From Renibacterium salmoninarum ATCC 33209 (GTDB lineage: Bacteria > Actinomycetota > Actinomycetes > Actinomycetales > Micrococcaceae): a stretch of 64,000 nucleotides of DNA. The translations under genes and the position numbers were made by a program. This document shows positions 26,442-34,596 of the stretch, piece by piece (position 1 is the first letter of the stretch; every line of letters begins with the position of its first letter). Location: the NCBI RefSeq assembly GCF_000018885.1, contig NC_010168.1, positions 682,001 through 746,000 on the forward strand. The letters run 5' to 3'. Below the pieces are notes generated by a model. That model did no database searches. It was not told where the DNA came from and saw only the letters and a list, made by a program, of their open reading frames with translations.

Positions 26442-27783
26442 TGGTTGAGTTCCTGGACTGGCTACGCCATGACACCGTTGGGCTGTTACTGCTAGCTTCC
26501 GCTGGCATAGCGCTACTACTTTTCCTGATTATCAAGGTCAAACTCGAGCCGTTTATCGCGCTCCTCGGTGTTGGTGTCTTGGTGGCGCTCGCGGGCGGAA
26601 TTTCGATCGATGCTTTGGCGGGAACAGCAACTAAAAGCGGTGATGCGCTCCTAGAAAAGGGCTTTGCCGGGATTCTCGGTCACATCACCGTCATCATTGG
26701 TTTGGGTACCGTACTTGGCGCAATATTGGAGCGCTCTGGCGGAGCCGAGGTGCTGCTGAGTCGTTTGGTTCGAGTCTTCGGTGAAAAAGGCACCCCGTTG
26801 GCAATGGGTATTACTGGCTTTGTGCTGGGGATTCCGGTGTTTTTCGACATTGGCATCTTTGTGCTTGCCCCGCTGGTGTACGTCGCGGCAATTCGTGGTG
26901 GCAAGTCGTTGCTGCTCTACGCACTGCCACTTTTAGCCGGTCTATCCGTAACGCACGCCTTCTTGCCGCTGCACCCTGGACCCGTTGCCGCTGCGGGTCT
27001 GTTCCATGTTGAGCTGGGCTGGATTATTGTGATGGGTTTGGCCTGCGGAATCCCAGCCTGGTTCGCCTCAGGCATCCTCTGGGGTACCTGGATAGGCAAG
27101 CGGATGATGGTTGAAGTTCCCGCGGACCGAGTAGTAGCTGAATCCGATAAGGGCGCGCGCAACGAGCCGCATATTGGCCTCGTTTTGCTGACCATCGGCT
27201 TACCGATGCTCTTGATTCTGGGCGGAACCTTTGGCAATGTTCTTTTACCCGTGGGTGGCTTCCGTGCTGCACTGCAATTTTTTGGCACTCCGGCCATTGC
27301 GCTGACCGTAGCCGTATTGCTGGCAATCTGGCTGTTGGGCATTCGGCGCGGCATCACGGCCCAGGAGCTTTCTGAACTTTCCACCGCGTCCTTACGCCCG
27401 GTTGGCATGATTCTGCTGGTAGTTGGCTCAGGCGCCTTCTTCGGCTCAGTTTTGTCTGCCACCGGTGTAGGTCAAGCAGTTGCCGGATCGCTGGCTCAGT
27501 GGGGACTGCCCAAGGCTCGGCGACGGTGGCAATTGTGACCACGGGCGGCATCCTGGCGCCGACCCTGGCAAGTGGTTTCTCCCAGCCTCAGTTGGCGCTC
27601 ATCGTTATCTCAATTGCTTCCGGCTCGATTATCGCCAGCCACGTCAACGACGGCGGTTTTTGGATCATTTCGAAATACTTCAACCTTTCGGTCAAAGACA
27701 CCCTCAAAACCTGGACCGTGTTGGAAACGGTACTGTCCGTCGTCGGCTTTGGCATGGCAATTCTGCTTTATCAGTTCGTCTAA
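26441..27783 (+). pseudogene. GntP-family gluconate/sugar-acid permease, broken
   Basis: The first frame (26441 to about 27510) gives some eleven hydrophobic helices with GntP landmarks (ILGHITVIIGLGTVLGAILE, PLHPGPVAAAG, FFDIGIFVLAPL). After QWGLP the frame runs out. The remainder resumes in another frame as AQGSATVAIVTTGGILAP and ASHVNDGGFWIISKYF to 27783. In intact family members about 15 residues lie between GLP and the QGSATVA motif. So a short out-of-frame deletion around 27508-27514 is the simplest explanation. The substrate is probably a sugar acid, from the adjacent aldolase and dehydratase. Confidence 0.85.
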
Positions 27784-27800
27784 GCTGCCGCGAGGTTGGC

Positions 27801-28175
27801 CTAGACCCAGGAGTACTCATTCTCGGGCCGACCAGGGGTGCCGTAGCGTGGTGTGCGCCGAGCTGACCCGCGGTCAGCTCGGTATTCCAAATAGCGCCGA
27901 GCCGTTACCCGCGAAATCCCTAGCGCTTCGGTGACTTCTTGAGCAGAAACTGGTCCGCTGGCGTCGCGGAGCAGACCGACGACGGCGGCCAGGGTATCGG
28001 GGGAGAGCCCCTTGGGCAGCACCTCGGCAGTCGGCGTGCGCAAACGAGCTAAGGCCTAATCAACTTCATGTTGCCCGACTTCACGTCTCGGTTGTTTTGG
28101 CTGAGCGGGATCGGCAAGCTGCTCACGAAAAGCGCGATAATTGCCCAGTTTTTCCGCAAAAGACGCAAACGTAAG
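27801..28175 (-). pseudogene. CitB/DctR-type response regulator, C-terminal remnant cut by the IS
   Basis: Read leftward from the IS edge at 28175: TFASFAEKLGNYRAFREQL, QPRREVGQHEVD, then TAG at 28058-28056, then ALARLRTPTAEVLPKGLS and SRVTARRYLEYRADRG ending NEYSWV at 27801. This is the linker and helix-turn-helix output domain of dicarboxylate/citrate response regulators. The receiver domain is missing, removed at the IS boundary. The in-frame TAG probably replaced CAG (Gln). The missing part is not on the far side of the IS, so the locus was rearranged rather than simply interrupted. Confidence 0.75.
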
Positions 28176-28225
28176 TGAATCGCCCCGGTGTGTCCGGAGA
28201 CTTTCTTGTTTGAGAGGATCAGGAC

Positions 28226-28576
28226 ATGGCAGGGAAAACTACGACACGGTATCCGCAGGAGTTGAAGGATCGTGCGGAGATGGAGGGTGCGTCTTCGGAG
28301 TGGGCGGCGATGCAAAAAGTTGCCCAGCTTTTGGGTGTGGGTGTGCCGGAAACGGTGCGTAAATGGGTCCGGCAAGCCGAGATCGATGTTGGTACTAGAA
28401 CTGGAACAACGAGCACGGAATCGGCCGAGCTGAAACGGTTACGGCGTGAGAACGCTGAGCTGAAACGGGCGAACGCGATCCTTCGGAGTGCTTCAGCTTT
28501 TGTCGCGGTCGAACTCGACCGCCACAACACTGATCGTGAAATACATCAAGGACCATGCCGGTCACCGCGAGAATAA
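28226..28576 (+). CDS. IS3 OrfA, transposase DNA-binding subunit
   Basis: 116 residues. The helix-turn-helix region spans about 8-55 (YPQELKDRAEMEG, QKVAQLLGVGVPETVRKWVR). It is followed by the leucine-zipper coiled coil LKRLRRENAELKRANAILRSAS typical of IS3 OrfA. The last ~20 residues after ASAFVAVELDR are out of the orfB frame. OrfB is normally reached by a programmed -1 slip around 28510-28525. Confidence 0.88.
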   Translation: MAGKTTTRYPQELKDRAEMEGASSEWAAMQKVAQLLGVGVPETVRKWVRQAEIDVGTRTGTTSTESAELKRLRRENAELKRANAILRSASAFVAVELDRHNTDREIHQGPCRSPRE

Positions 28577-29476
28577 TGGATTGCGGTGGGGTGTCGAGTC
28601 GATCTGCCAGGTGCTTACTGGGACGGGGTGAAGACCACCCCGTCCACGTACTACGAATGGGTGGATAAAACACGATCTCACCGAGAACAACGTGATGAGG
28701 TGCTCAAGCCCGTGATCCAGAAGGTGTATGCCGCTAATTACGGGGTTTACGGCACCAGGAAAGTCTGGTTGGCGATGAACCGTGAAGGTGTGCCGGTGGC
28801 CAGGTGCACGGTAGAACGGCTCATGGGGTTACTTGGCATACAGGGTGTGGTCCGTGGCAAGGTCAAACGCACCACGATCAAAGACTCGAAGGCGGCCCGA
28901 GCGAAGGACTTGGTCCGCCGTGATTTCACACCAACGGCACCGGATCGGCTATGGGTAGATGATTTCACCTATGTTTCGACCTGGTCCGGGTGGGTCTATG
29001 TTGCCTTCGTGATCGATGCTTACTCTCGGAGGATCCTGGGCTGGTCAGCGAGTGCTTCTATGAACACCGTGCTAGTGCTCAACGCAGTTAATCAGGCAAT
29101 CTGGAGTCGTGAACGGGCCGGGGCTGAGATTTCCGGGGTGATTCATCATCACGATGCCGGGGCTCAATACGCCTCCTTGGCCTTCACCGAACGCCTGGCC
29201 CAGGCCGGTATCCGCCCCTCGATCGGTTCTGTGGGTGATAGTTACGACAACGTCTTGGCGGAAACCATCAACGGGCTTTATAAGACCGAGCTGATCAAAC
29301 CCGGCAAGCCCTGGCGGACTCTAGAAGAAGTCGAAATCGGCACCGCTGAATGGGCCGATTGGTACAACCACCGAAGGCTCTACCAGTACTGCGGAGACAT
29401 CCCACCAGTAGAGCTAGAAAACCACTACTACAATCACTACCAGAGCACGGCAGCCGCCGACAGGCTCATCGTCTGA
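28507..29476 (+). pseudogene. IS3 OrfB transposase (DDE), frameshifted
   Basis: The N-terminal part (YIKDHAGHRENNGLRWGVES, ICQVLTGTG) runs to a TGA at 28629-28631. The rest (VKTTPSTYYEWVDKTRSHRE onward) is one frame away, so one G appears to be missing from the run at 28625-28628. The DDE residues are in LWVDDFTYVSTW, HHHDAGAQYAS and LAETINGLYKTELI. It ends ADRLIV at 29476. As written the copy cannot make a full transposase without a second frameshift; trans-mobilisation by other copies remains possible. Confidence 0.82.
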
Positions 29477-29506
29477 GAAACCCTCCGGACACACCGGAGC
29501 GATTCA

Positions 29507-29597
29507 CCGGGGCGATTCAACCCACCGACAGAACACGAAGTAGCGTATTACGCTAAAGAAACCATCCCGGCCCAACCGGTGCAGGGACTCGCATAAA
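29507..29597 (+). pseudogene. 3' scrap of a second IS3-type orfB
   Basis: Immediately beyond the IS, the + strand reads RFNPPTEHEVAYYAKETIPA then QPVQGLA and a stop at 29595-29597. The PPTEHEVAYYA pattern is the usual C-terminus of IS3-family OrfB (PPAEYEAAYYA). It differs from the complete element's own ending, so it comes from another IS. The first 13 bases (29507-29519) repeat the IS end sequence. Confidence 0.5.
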
Positions 29598-29600
29598 AGC

Positions 29601-31596
29601 GGCAAGAAACCGGTAACGGTTCAGGTTGCCGGACCGGTTCTTGCTTTGCAGGACCGTTCCTACACGGTTTCCGAAACTGCATCTGGCACAACAAACCTCG
29701 CAAACTATGTGAGTACGTATCAATGTGTCAACGTCAATAACAACAATGCAGTGGTCGCCAGCGGCTCAGGCACTACCGCAACTTTCACTTACCTGGTCCC
29801 GGCTAGCGCTGATGGCGCCAATGTGAAATGTACGTTTACCAACACGGCAAAACCTCAGTCCTTTACGGTTGCTAAAACGTCGGACAAAGCCGATGCCAAA
29901 CCAGGCGACAAGGTCAATTACACGCTGACCTTGAAGAACACCGGTGCGGTTGATTACACCACGGGAAATCCTGCTCGGATCTCGGACAACCTCAGCAAAG
30001 TCATTGACGACGCCACTTACAACAACGACGCAGTCGCTACTGCTGGACCGGCGCCGAGCTACTCGGCCCCGACTCTGAGCTGGGCTGGGCCGCTGGCGGT
30101 AGATGCGTCTATGACCATCAAGTACAGTGCGACGGTCAAAGCGGATGGTCAGCGCGGAGATAACCTCCTGACTAACGTTGTCACCGGCGGAAGTAACTGC
30201 GTGCCAGGCTCAACCGACGCTACTTGCACCACGACAACCGCGGTTCCTCAGGTAGAGAGGATAAGAAGTCGGTTGATCCGGCTTCTGGCACGACGGTTAA
30301 AGCTGGTCAGGAACTGACCTACACCTTGACGTTCACCAATAAGGGTGCTGCTGCTGGTGATGTGAATCGTGTTGATGACCTTTCTAAGGTTCTTGATGAC
30401 GCGAAGATCACCTCTGCGCCGACGTCGTCGGATGCTGCCCTAGTAGTTTCTGACGGCGCTGATGGCAAGATCACCATCAAGGGCTCGCTTGAAGCAGGCA
30501 AAACTGTCACGGTCAGCTACAGGTGATGGTGAAGCCTGATAGTCAGCCTGGCGATAACGTGTTGGGTAACTTTCTGGTCAACCCGGGCGAGACTCCGCCG
30601 ACGACTTGTGAGCCGGGTAATCCGGATTGCACGACTAACCCAGTGCCTCAGCTTGAAGATTCAAAGAGTATGGATCCCAAGTCCGGCAGCACCGTGGTCG
30701 CTGGTCAGGAGCTGACCTACACCTTGACGTTCACCAATAAGGGTGCTGCTGCTGGTGATGTTGACCGTGTTGATGACCTTTCTAAGGTTCTTGATGACGC
30801 GACGATTACTTCGACGCCGACGTCGTCGGATGCTGCCCTAGTAGTTTCTGACGGCACTGATGGCAAGATCACCATCAAGGGCTCGCTTGAAGCAGGCAAA
30901 ACTGTCACGGTCAGCTACAAGGTGATGGTGAAGCCTGATGGTCAGCGTGGCGATAACGTGTTGGGTAACTTCCTGGTCAACCCGGGCGAGACTCCGCCGA
31001 CGACTTGTGAGCCGGGCAATCCGGATTGCACGACTAACCCGGTGCCTCAGCTTGAAGATTCAAAGAGTGTGGATCCCAAGTCAGGTACGACGGTCAAGGC
31101 TGGTCAGGAGCTGACCTACACGCTGACTTTCGAGAACAAGGGTGCTGGCGCGGGAGAGATCAATCGCGTTGACAACCTGACCGGAGTTTTGGACGACGCA
31201 ACGATCAGTGCAAAGCCCTCATCTTCGGATGGCGCGCTGACTGTCACTGATGGCAGCAACGGCAAGATTGACATCACGGGAACTCTCGATGCAGGCAAGA
31301 CGGTGACTGTTACCTACAAGGTGACGGTGAAGCCGGATGGTCAGCGTGGCGATAACCTGTTGGGTCACTTCTTGCTGAACCCGGGTGAGACGCCGCCAAC
31401 GACGTGCGTTCCTGGAAGCGATAAGTGCACTAACAACCCAGTCACGCCAACTCCGGTCGTACCAACGGATCCTAGCCTGCCGGACACCGGCGTTCAGGGC
31501 CTGTTGCCGATTCTGTACGGGGCTGGTGGAGTGTTCCTGCTCGGCCTGTTCTTGTTGCTGGGTCTTGGACTGCGCCGTCGTCGTAGTGAGTCGTAA
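29601..31596 (+). pseudogene. LPXTG cell-wall protein with DUF11-like repeats, truncated and frameshifted
   Basis: The open frame begins at the IS scrap (GKKPVTVQVAGPVLALQDRS) with no start or signal peptide, so the N-terminus is lost. Ig-like/DUF11 domains follow: one diverged domain (29.8-30.2 kb) and three nearly identical 399-bp repeats, each with AGQELTYTLTF and PDGQRGDN-type ends. Two frameshifts are visible: near 30250-30258 (extra AG or lost base after CCTCAGGTAGAG) and at about 30521 (CTACAGGTG where the other copies have CTACAAGGTG). The end is a sortase signal, LPDTG, a hydrophobic helix and RRRRSES. A surface adhesin in its intact form is inferred. Confidence 0.85.
30302..31490 (+). 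repeat. three 399-bp tandem coding repeats
   Basis: The landmark GCTGGTCAGGA(A/G)CTGACCTA recurs at about 30302, 30700 and 31099, i.e. every 398-399 bp (133 codons; the first copy lacks one base). The first two copies share long identical stretches (for example CACCAATAAGGGTGCTGCTG), while the third is more diverged. Each ends in the Cys-containing segment PPTTCEPGNPDC. Near-identity suggests recent unequal crossover or gene conversion. Confidence 0.85.
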
Positions 31597-31624
31597 GGCT
31601 CAAAAGACACGTCAAAATAGCTAG

Positions 31625-31664
31625 AGAGAAAAGGGTGAGCTGCCAACAGCTCACCCTTTTCTCT
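31625..31664 (+). terminator. terminator after the LPXTG gene
   Basis: A perfect 18-bp stem, AGAGAAAAGGGTGAGCTG (31625-31642) and CAGCTCACCCTTTTCTCT (31647-31664), with the loop CCAA, 29 bases past the stop codon. The 3' arm carries TTTT. Rho-independent termination is likely. Confidence 0.8.
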
Positions 31665-31779
31665 TGGCGCATTTTGTTCGAATTGTCTCAAGATGTGAGA
31701 CGCGGCGAGCATTTTGGGAGCAAGACAATCAGTTTAGTTAGGGTAATTTGGTTACCCTGGCCGGGCAACTAAGCGCGGT

Positions 31780-33303
31780 ATGAATGCAAAGGCAGAATCA
31801 ATGAGATTGATGCGCACCAAGTCGGTGGAGCAGTCCATCGCGGACTCAACAGAACCGGGCCGGACCCTCAAACGGTCACTTAGCACCTGGGATCTGATGA
31901 TCATGGGCGTAGCAGTGGCCGTTGGTGCGGGTATTTTCTCGGTGGGCGCCAAGGCGGCTGCGCACAATGCTGGCCCCGCGGTAACGGTTTCATTTGTCTT
32001 GGCAGCAGTTACTTGTGCCCTGGCCATTATGTGTTACGCCGAATTTGCCACCGCGATGCCGGTGACCGGTAGTGCTTACGTCTTCACTTACGCCACGATG
32101 GGTGAGCTTTTGGCCTGGATCATCGGCTGGAACCTGATCCTTGAGTTGTTGATGGCTGGCGCGGTGATTGCTAAATATTGGGGCGTCTATCTATCGAACT
32201 TCCTGACCGCGATCAACCTTCCGCTGCCCGCAGAGGTCTCAATATTCGGGCTACCGCTTTATTGGGGCCCGCTCGTCGTGGTGGCAATTTTCACCGTGGT
32301 TTTGGTGTTGGGCACTAAGCTCTCGGCCCGCGTCAACAACGTGGTGACCGTGATCAAAATTGCGATCGTGCTTTTCGTCATTGTTGTTGGACTTTTCTAC
32401 GTCAAAGCTCAGAACTACACGCCGTTTGTGCCGCCAAGCCAGCCAGCTCCGGACAGCGGGACAAGCTGGGTAACGCAGCCCTTCCTCTCCTTCCTTTCCG
32501 GTTCAACGCCGGAAATGTACGGCTTCACCGGGGTGATCTCCGGTGCCGCATTAGTCTTCCTCTCATTCATTGGCTTCGACGTCGTCGCCACCAGTGCCGA
32601 AGAGGTCAAGAACCCCAAGAAAACCTTGCCGCGTGGCATTTTTGTCGGCTTAGCCGTGGTGACCGTCTTGTATATTTTGGTCACGCTGACCGTCACCGGT
32701 ATGGTGCCGTACACCGATCTGGCTAAAGCTAAGGACCCCTCGCTGGCTTCTGCATTCCAGTTAGTTGGTGCGGACTGGGCAGTTGTGGTGATTGCCTTGG
32801 GCTCGCTGATCGGTCTCACCACGGTGATTATGGTGCTTTTGATGGGCCTTGCACGAGTCTCGATGGCGATGAGTCGAGACGGCTTACTGCCGCGGGCTCT
32901 TTCTCGTACTTCAGAGAAGCGCTCAACCCCGGCACGTACCCAGATCATCTGCGGAGCCATTGTCGCCGCTCTTGCCGGTTTTACGCCCATTGAGCTACTC
33001 GGTGAAATGATCAACATTGGCACCTTGTCCGCTTTCGTCATGGTCAGCTTGGGAATTATCGTTTTGCGCCGTAAGCGTCCAGACCTCAAGCCGGCGTTCC
33101 GAGTTCCGCTTGGTCCGGTGATCCCGATCATTTCCGCAGTGTTGTGCATTTACTTGATGTTCAACTTGGCCACTGAAACCTGGATTTTCTTTGGTATTTG
33201 GGTGGTTATCGGATTGGTCATCTACTTCAGCTACGGGCAGTGGAATTCTAGACTTGGTCGTCAAGAGAAACAATCCAGTGAAAAAGTTGCCGCAGGTAAG
33301 TAG
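31780..33303 (+). CDS. APC-family amino acid permease
   Basis: 507 residues, about 12 membrane helices. The APC start region WDLMIMGVAVAVGAGIFSVG is the helix-1 unwound substrate site (GAGIF). Conserved blocks include FATAMPVTGSAYVFTYATMG and FIGFDVVATSAEEVKNPKKT. It most resembles the cationic amino acid transporter (YfnA/CAT) branch. The region before it (31665-31779) holds no other gene. It starts at ATG 31780 and is followed 9 bases later by the serine hydrolase gene. Confidence 0.9.
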   Translation: MNAKAESMRLMRTKSVEQSIADSTEPGRTLKRSLSTWDLMIMGVAVAVGAGIFSVGAKAAAHNAGPAVTVSFVLAAVTCALAIMCYAEFATAMPVTGSAYVFTYATMGELLAWIIGWNLILELLMAGAVIAKYWGVYLSNFLTAINLPLPAEVSIFGLPLYWGPLVVVAIFTVVLVLGTKLSARVNNVVTVIKIAIVLFVIVVGLFYVKAQNYTPFVPPSQPAPDSGTSWVTQPFLSFLSGSTPEMYGFTGVISGAALVFLSFIGFDVVATSAEEVKNPKKTLPRGIFVGLAVVTVLYILVTLTVTGMVPYTDLAKAKDPSLASAFQLVGADWAVVVIALGSLIGLTTVIMVLLMGLARVSMAMSRDGLLPRALSRTSEKRSTPARTQIICGAIVAALAGFTPIELLGEMINIGTLSAFVMVSLGIIVLRRKRPDLKPAFRVPLGPVIPIISAVLCIYLMFNLATETWIFFGIWVVIGLVIYFSYGQWNSRLGRQEKQSSEKVAAGK

Positions 33304-33312
33304 GCTTCGGTT

Positions 33313-34491
33313 ATGACTCAAGGATTCGTTACTGACGGATATCAGCCACTTGCTGACGCTTTCGATTCGCTTTTCACTGACGGGCTCGACGATGGAGCCT
33401 CGCTGGCCGTCTATCGGGACGGAAAAGCTGTCCTGGATCTTTGGGGAGGAGAAGATCCGCACGATGGCTCACCGTGGTTAAAGGACAGCGTAAGCTCGGG
33501 CTTTTCCACCACAAAGGCGGCAGCAACGATTTGCTTACTGCGCTTGGTAGAACGTGGTTTGATCGATCTCGACGCACCCGTTGCTACCTATTGGCCAGAG
33601 TTTACGGCCGCAGGAAAAGCCGGTATTACGGTGCGTCAGGTCTCGCAGCACCGCAGCGCTTTGCCGTATTTAGATGCGCCGGTGGAAGATTTTTTCACAC
33701 CTGGCAAAGCTGAGCAGGAGATTGCCGCGCAGGCTCCGGCCTATGCAGTGAATTCTTTTTTCAACTACCATGCGATTACGTTTGGGACGCTGGTAGGCGA
33801 AATCGTTCATCGCGTCTCGGGCAAGCCCGTAGGGGAGTTCTTTGCTGATGAAATTGCAACGCCGCTGGGACTTGAATTCTGGATTGGCCAACCAACATCG
33901 GTCGAAGGCCAGTTTCGCCGATCAAGCTACCCGCCGCTGACCCTTCCAGCGAAAGTATCAGCCGAGCTGCTGGCCCAATTGCCGCCGGCTACCGTGGCCG
34001 CAGTTCGGACTGCGGAGCAGCTCTATGAATTGATTCCTGCCGATAGCCGCGAGAGCGTAGCCAATTCAGTGCAGTTCCGTTCAGCGCAACTCGCTGGTGC
34101 CAGCGGCGTCACTAATGGTCGGGCTCTAGCCAGGATGTATGCCGCAGTGATTGGCGAAGTTGACGGTATTCGCTTGCTGTCAGCAGAGACTGTGGAAGCG
34201 GCGCGAACCTATGCGACCGACGACATTGATAAGGCTCCGCTGCCAGATGGCACCGTTCAGTCCAAGCCGCGCTGGGGCATTGGCTTCCACCTGGACGACG
34301 TCGCAAGCCCGATGCTGGGACCCGGCTCATTCGGCCATGCCGGCATGGGTGGGCGGCTGGGCTTTGCGCATCCGGAAAGCGGTATTGGCTTCGGTTACGT
34401 TAGCCAGCGCATGGTGCTCAATCCTTCGCCGCTACCAGTGCTCGAAGAGCGGATGCGCCGACTTACCGAGGCGCTTCGAGAAGTCATCTAA
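33313..34491 (+). CDS. beta-lactamase-fold serine hydrolase (class C/esterase type)
   Basis: 392 residues with no signal peptide. The catalytic Ser-x-x-Lys is STTK in SSGFSTTKAAATI (about residue 60), with FNYHAITFGTLVGEIV as the Tyr motif region. The C-terminal GSFGHAGMGGRLGFAHPES takes the place of the KTG motif (HxG-type, as in EstB esterases and D-aminopeptidase-like proteins). Esterase or peptidase activity is more likely than antibiotic hydrolysis. It may be cotranscribed with the permease. Confidence 0.85.
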   Translation: MTQGFVTDGYQPLADAFDSLFTDGLDDGASLAVYRDGKAVLDLWGGEDPHDGSPWLKDSVSSGFSTTKAAATICLLRLVERGLIDLDAPVATYWPEFTAAGKAGITVRQVSQHRSALPYLDAPVEDFFTPGKAEQEIAAQAPAYAVNSFFNYHAITFGTLVGEIVHRVSGKPVGEFFADEIATPLGLEFWIGQPTSVEGQFRRSSYPPLTLPAKVSAELLAQLPPATVAAVRTAEQLYELIPADSRESVANSVQFRSAQLAGASGVTNGRALARMYAAVIGEVDGIRLLSAETVEAARTYATDDIDKAPLPDGTVQSKPRWGIGFHLDDVASPMLGPGSFGHAGMGGRLGFAHPESGIGFGYVSQRMVLNPSPLPVLEERMRRLTEALREVI

Positions 34492-34507
34492 GCCAAAAAT
34501 CGATCCA

Positions 34508-34577
34508 AGATAGCAAGACGGCTTGGCGTTAGATAGAACTACTAAGTTCTATCTAACGCCAAGCCGTCTTGCTATCT
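34508..34577. terminator. 33-bp perfect hairpin, convergent terminator
   Basis: Arms 34508-34540 and 34545-34577 are perfect complements over 33 bases, with the loop ACTA; the left arm begins AGATAGCAAGACGGCTTGGC. It is placed between the serine hydrolase (+) and katA (-). Sequence is unrelated to the other convergent hairpins, only the architecture is shared. Confidence 0.75.
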
Positions 34578-34596
34578 GAAACGGGGGAGGTGGAGC

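Larger units (their letters stand above)
28176..29506 (+). mobile_element. IS3-family insertion sequence (IS994-like?)
   Basis: 1331 bp. The left end TGAATCGCCCCGGTGTGTCC (28176 on) matches the reverse complement of the right end TGAATCGCTCCGGTGTGTCC (ending 29506), with about 3 differences in 29 bases. It encodes overlapping orfA and orfB in the usual IS3 -1 arrangement. No short target duplication flanks it. Just outside the right end, 29507-29519 repeats the outer 13 bases of the left-end sequence (CCGGGGCGATTCA). The name IS994-like is a guess based on the suspected host; only the IS3 family assignment is secure. Confidence 0.88.

Noticed and set aside
28068..28178. Short + strand ORF ending in RKRRKRK next to the IS, looking like the end of a membrane protein
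   Set aside because: The opposite strand of the same bases encodes the linker of the response regulator in a continuous frame with its HTH domain, so this ORF is a shadow; its stop codon comes from the IS end.
30302..31490. CRISPR-like array
   Set aside because: The repeats are 399 bp, in frame and coding for a surface protein; no short direct repeats with unique spacers are present in the window.
32415..33149. Minus-strand ORF opposite the APC permease
   Set aside because: It is a Lys/Thr/Pro-rich antisense shadow of a clearly coding transporter gene.
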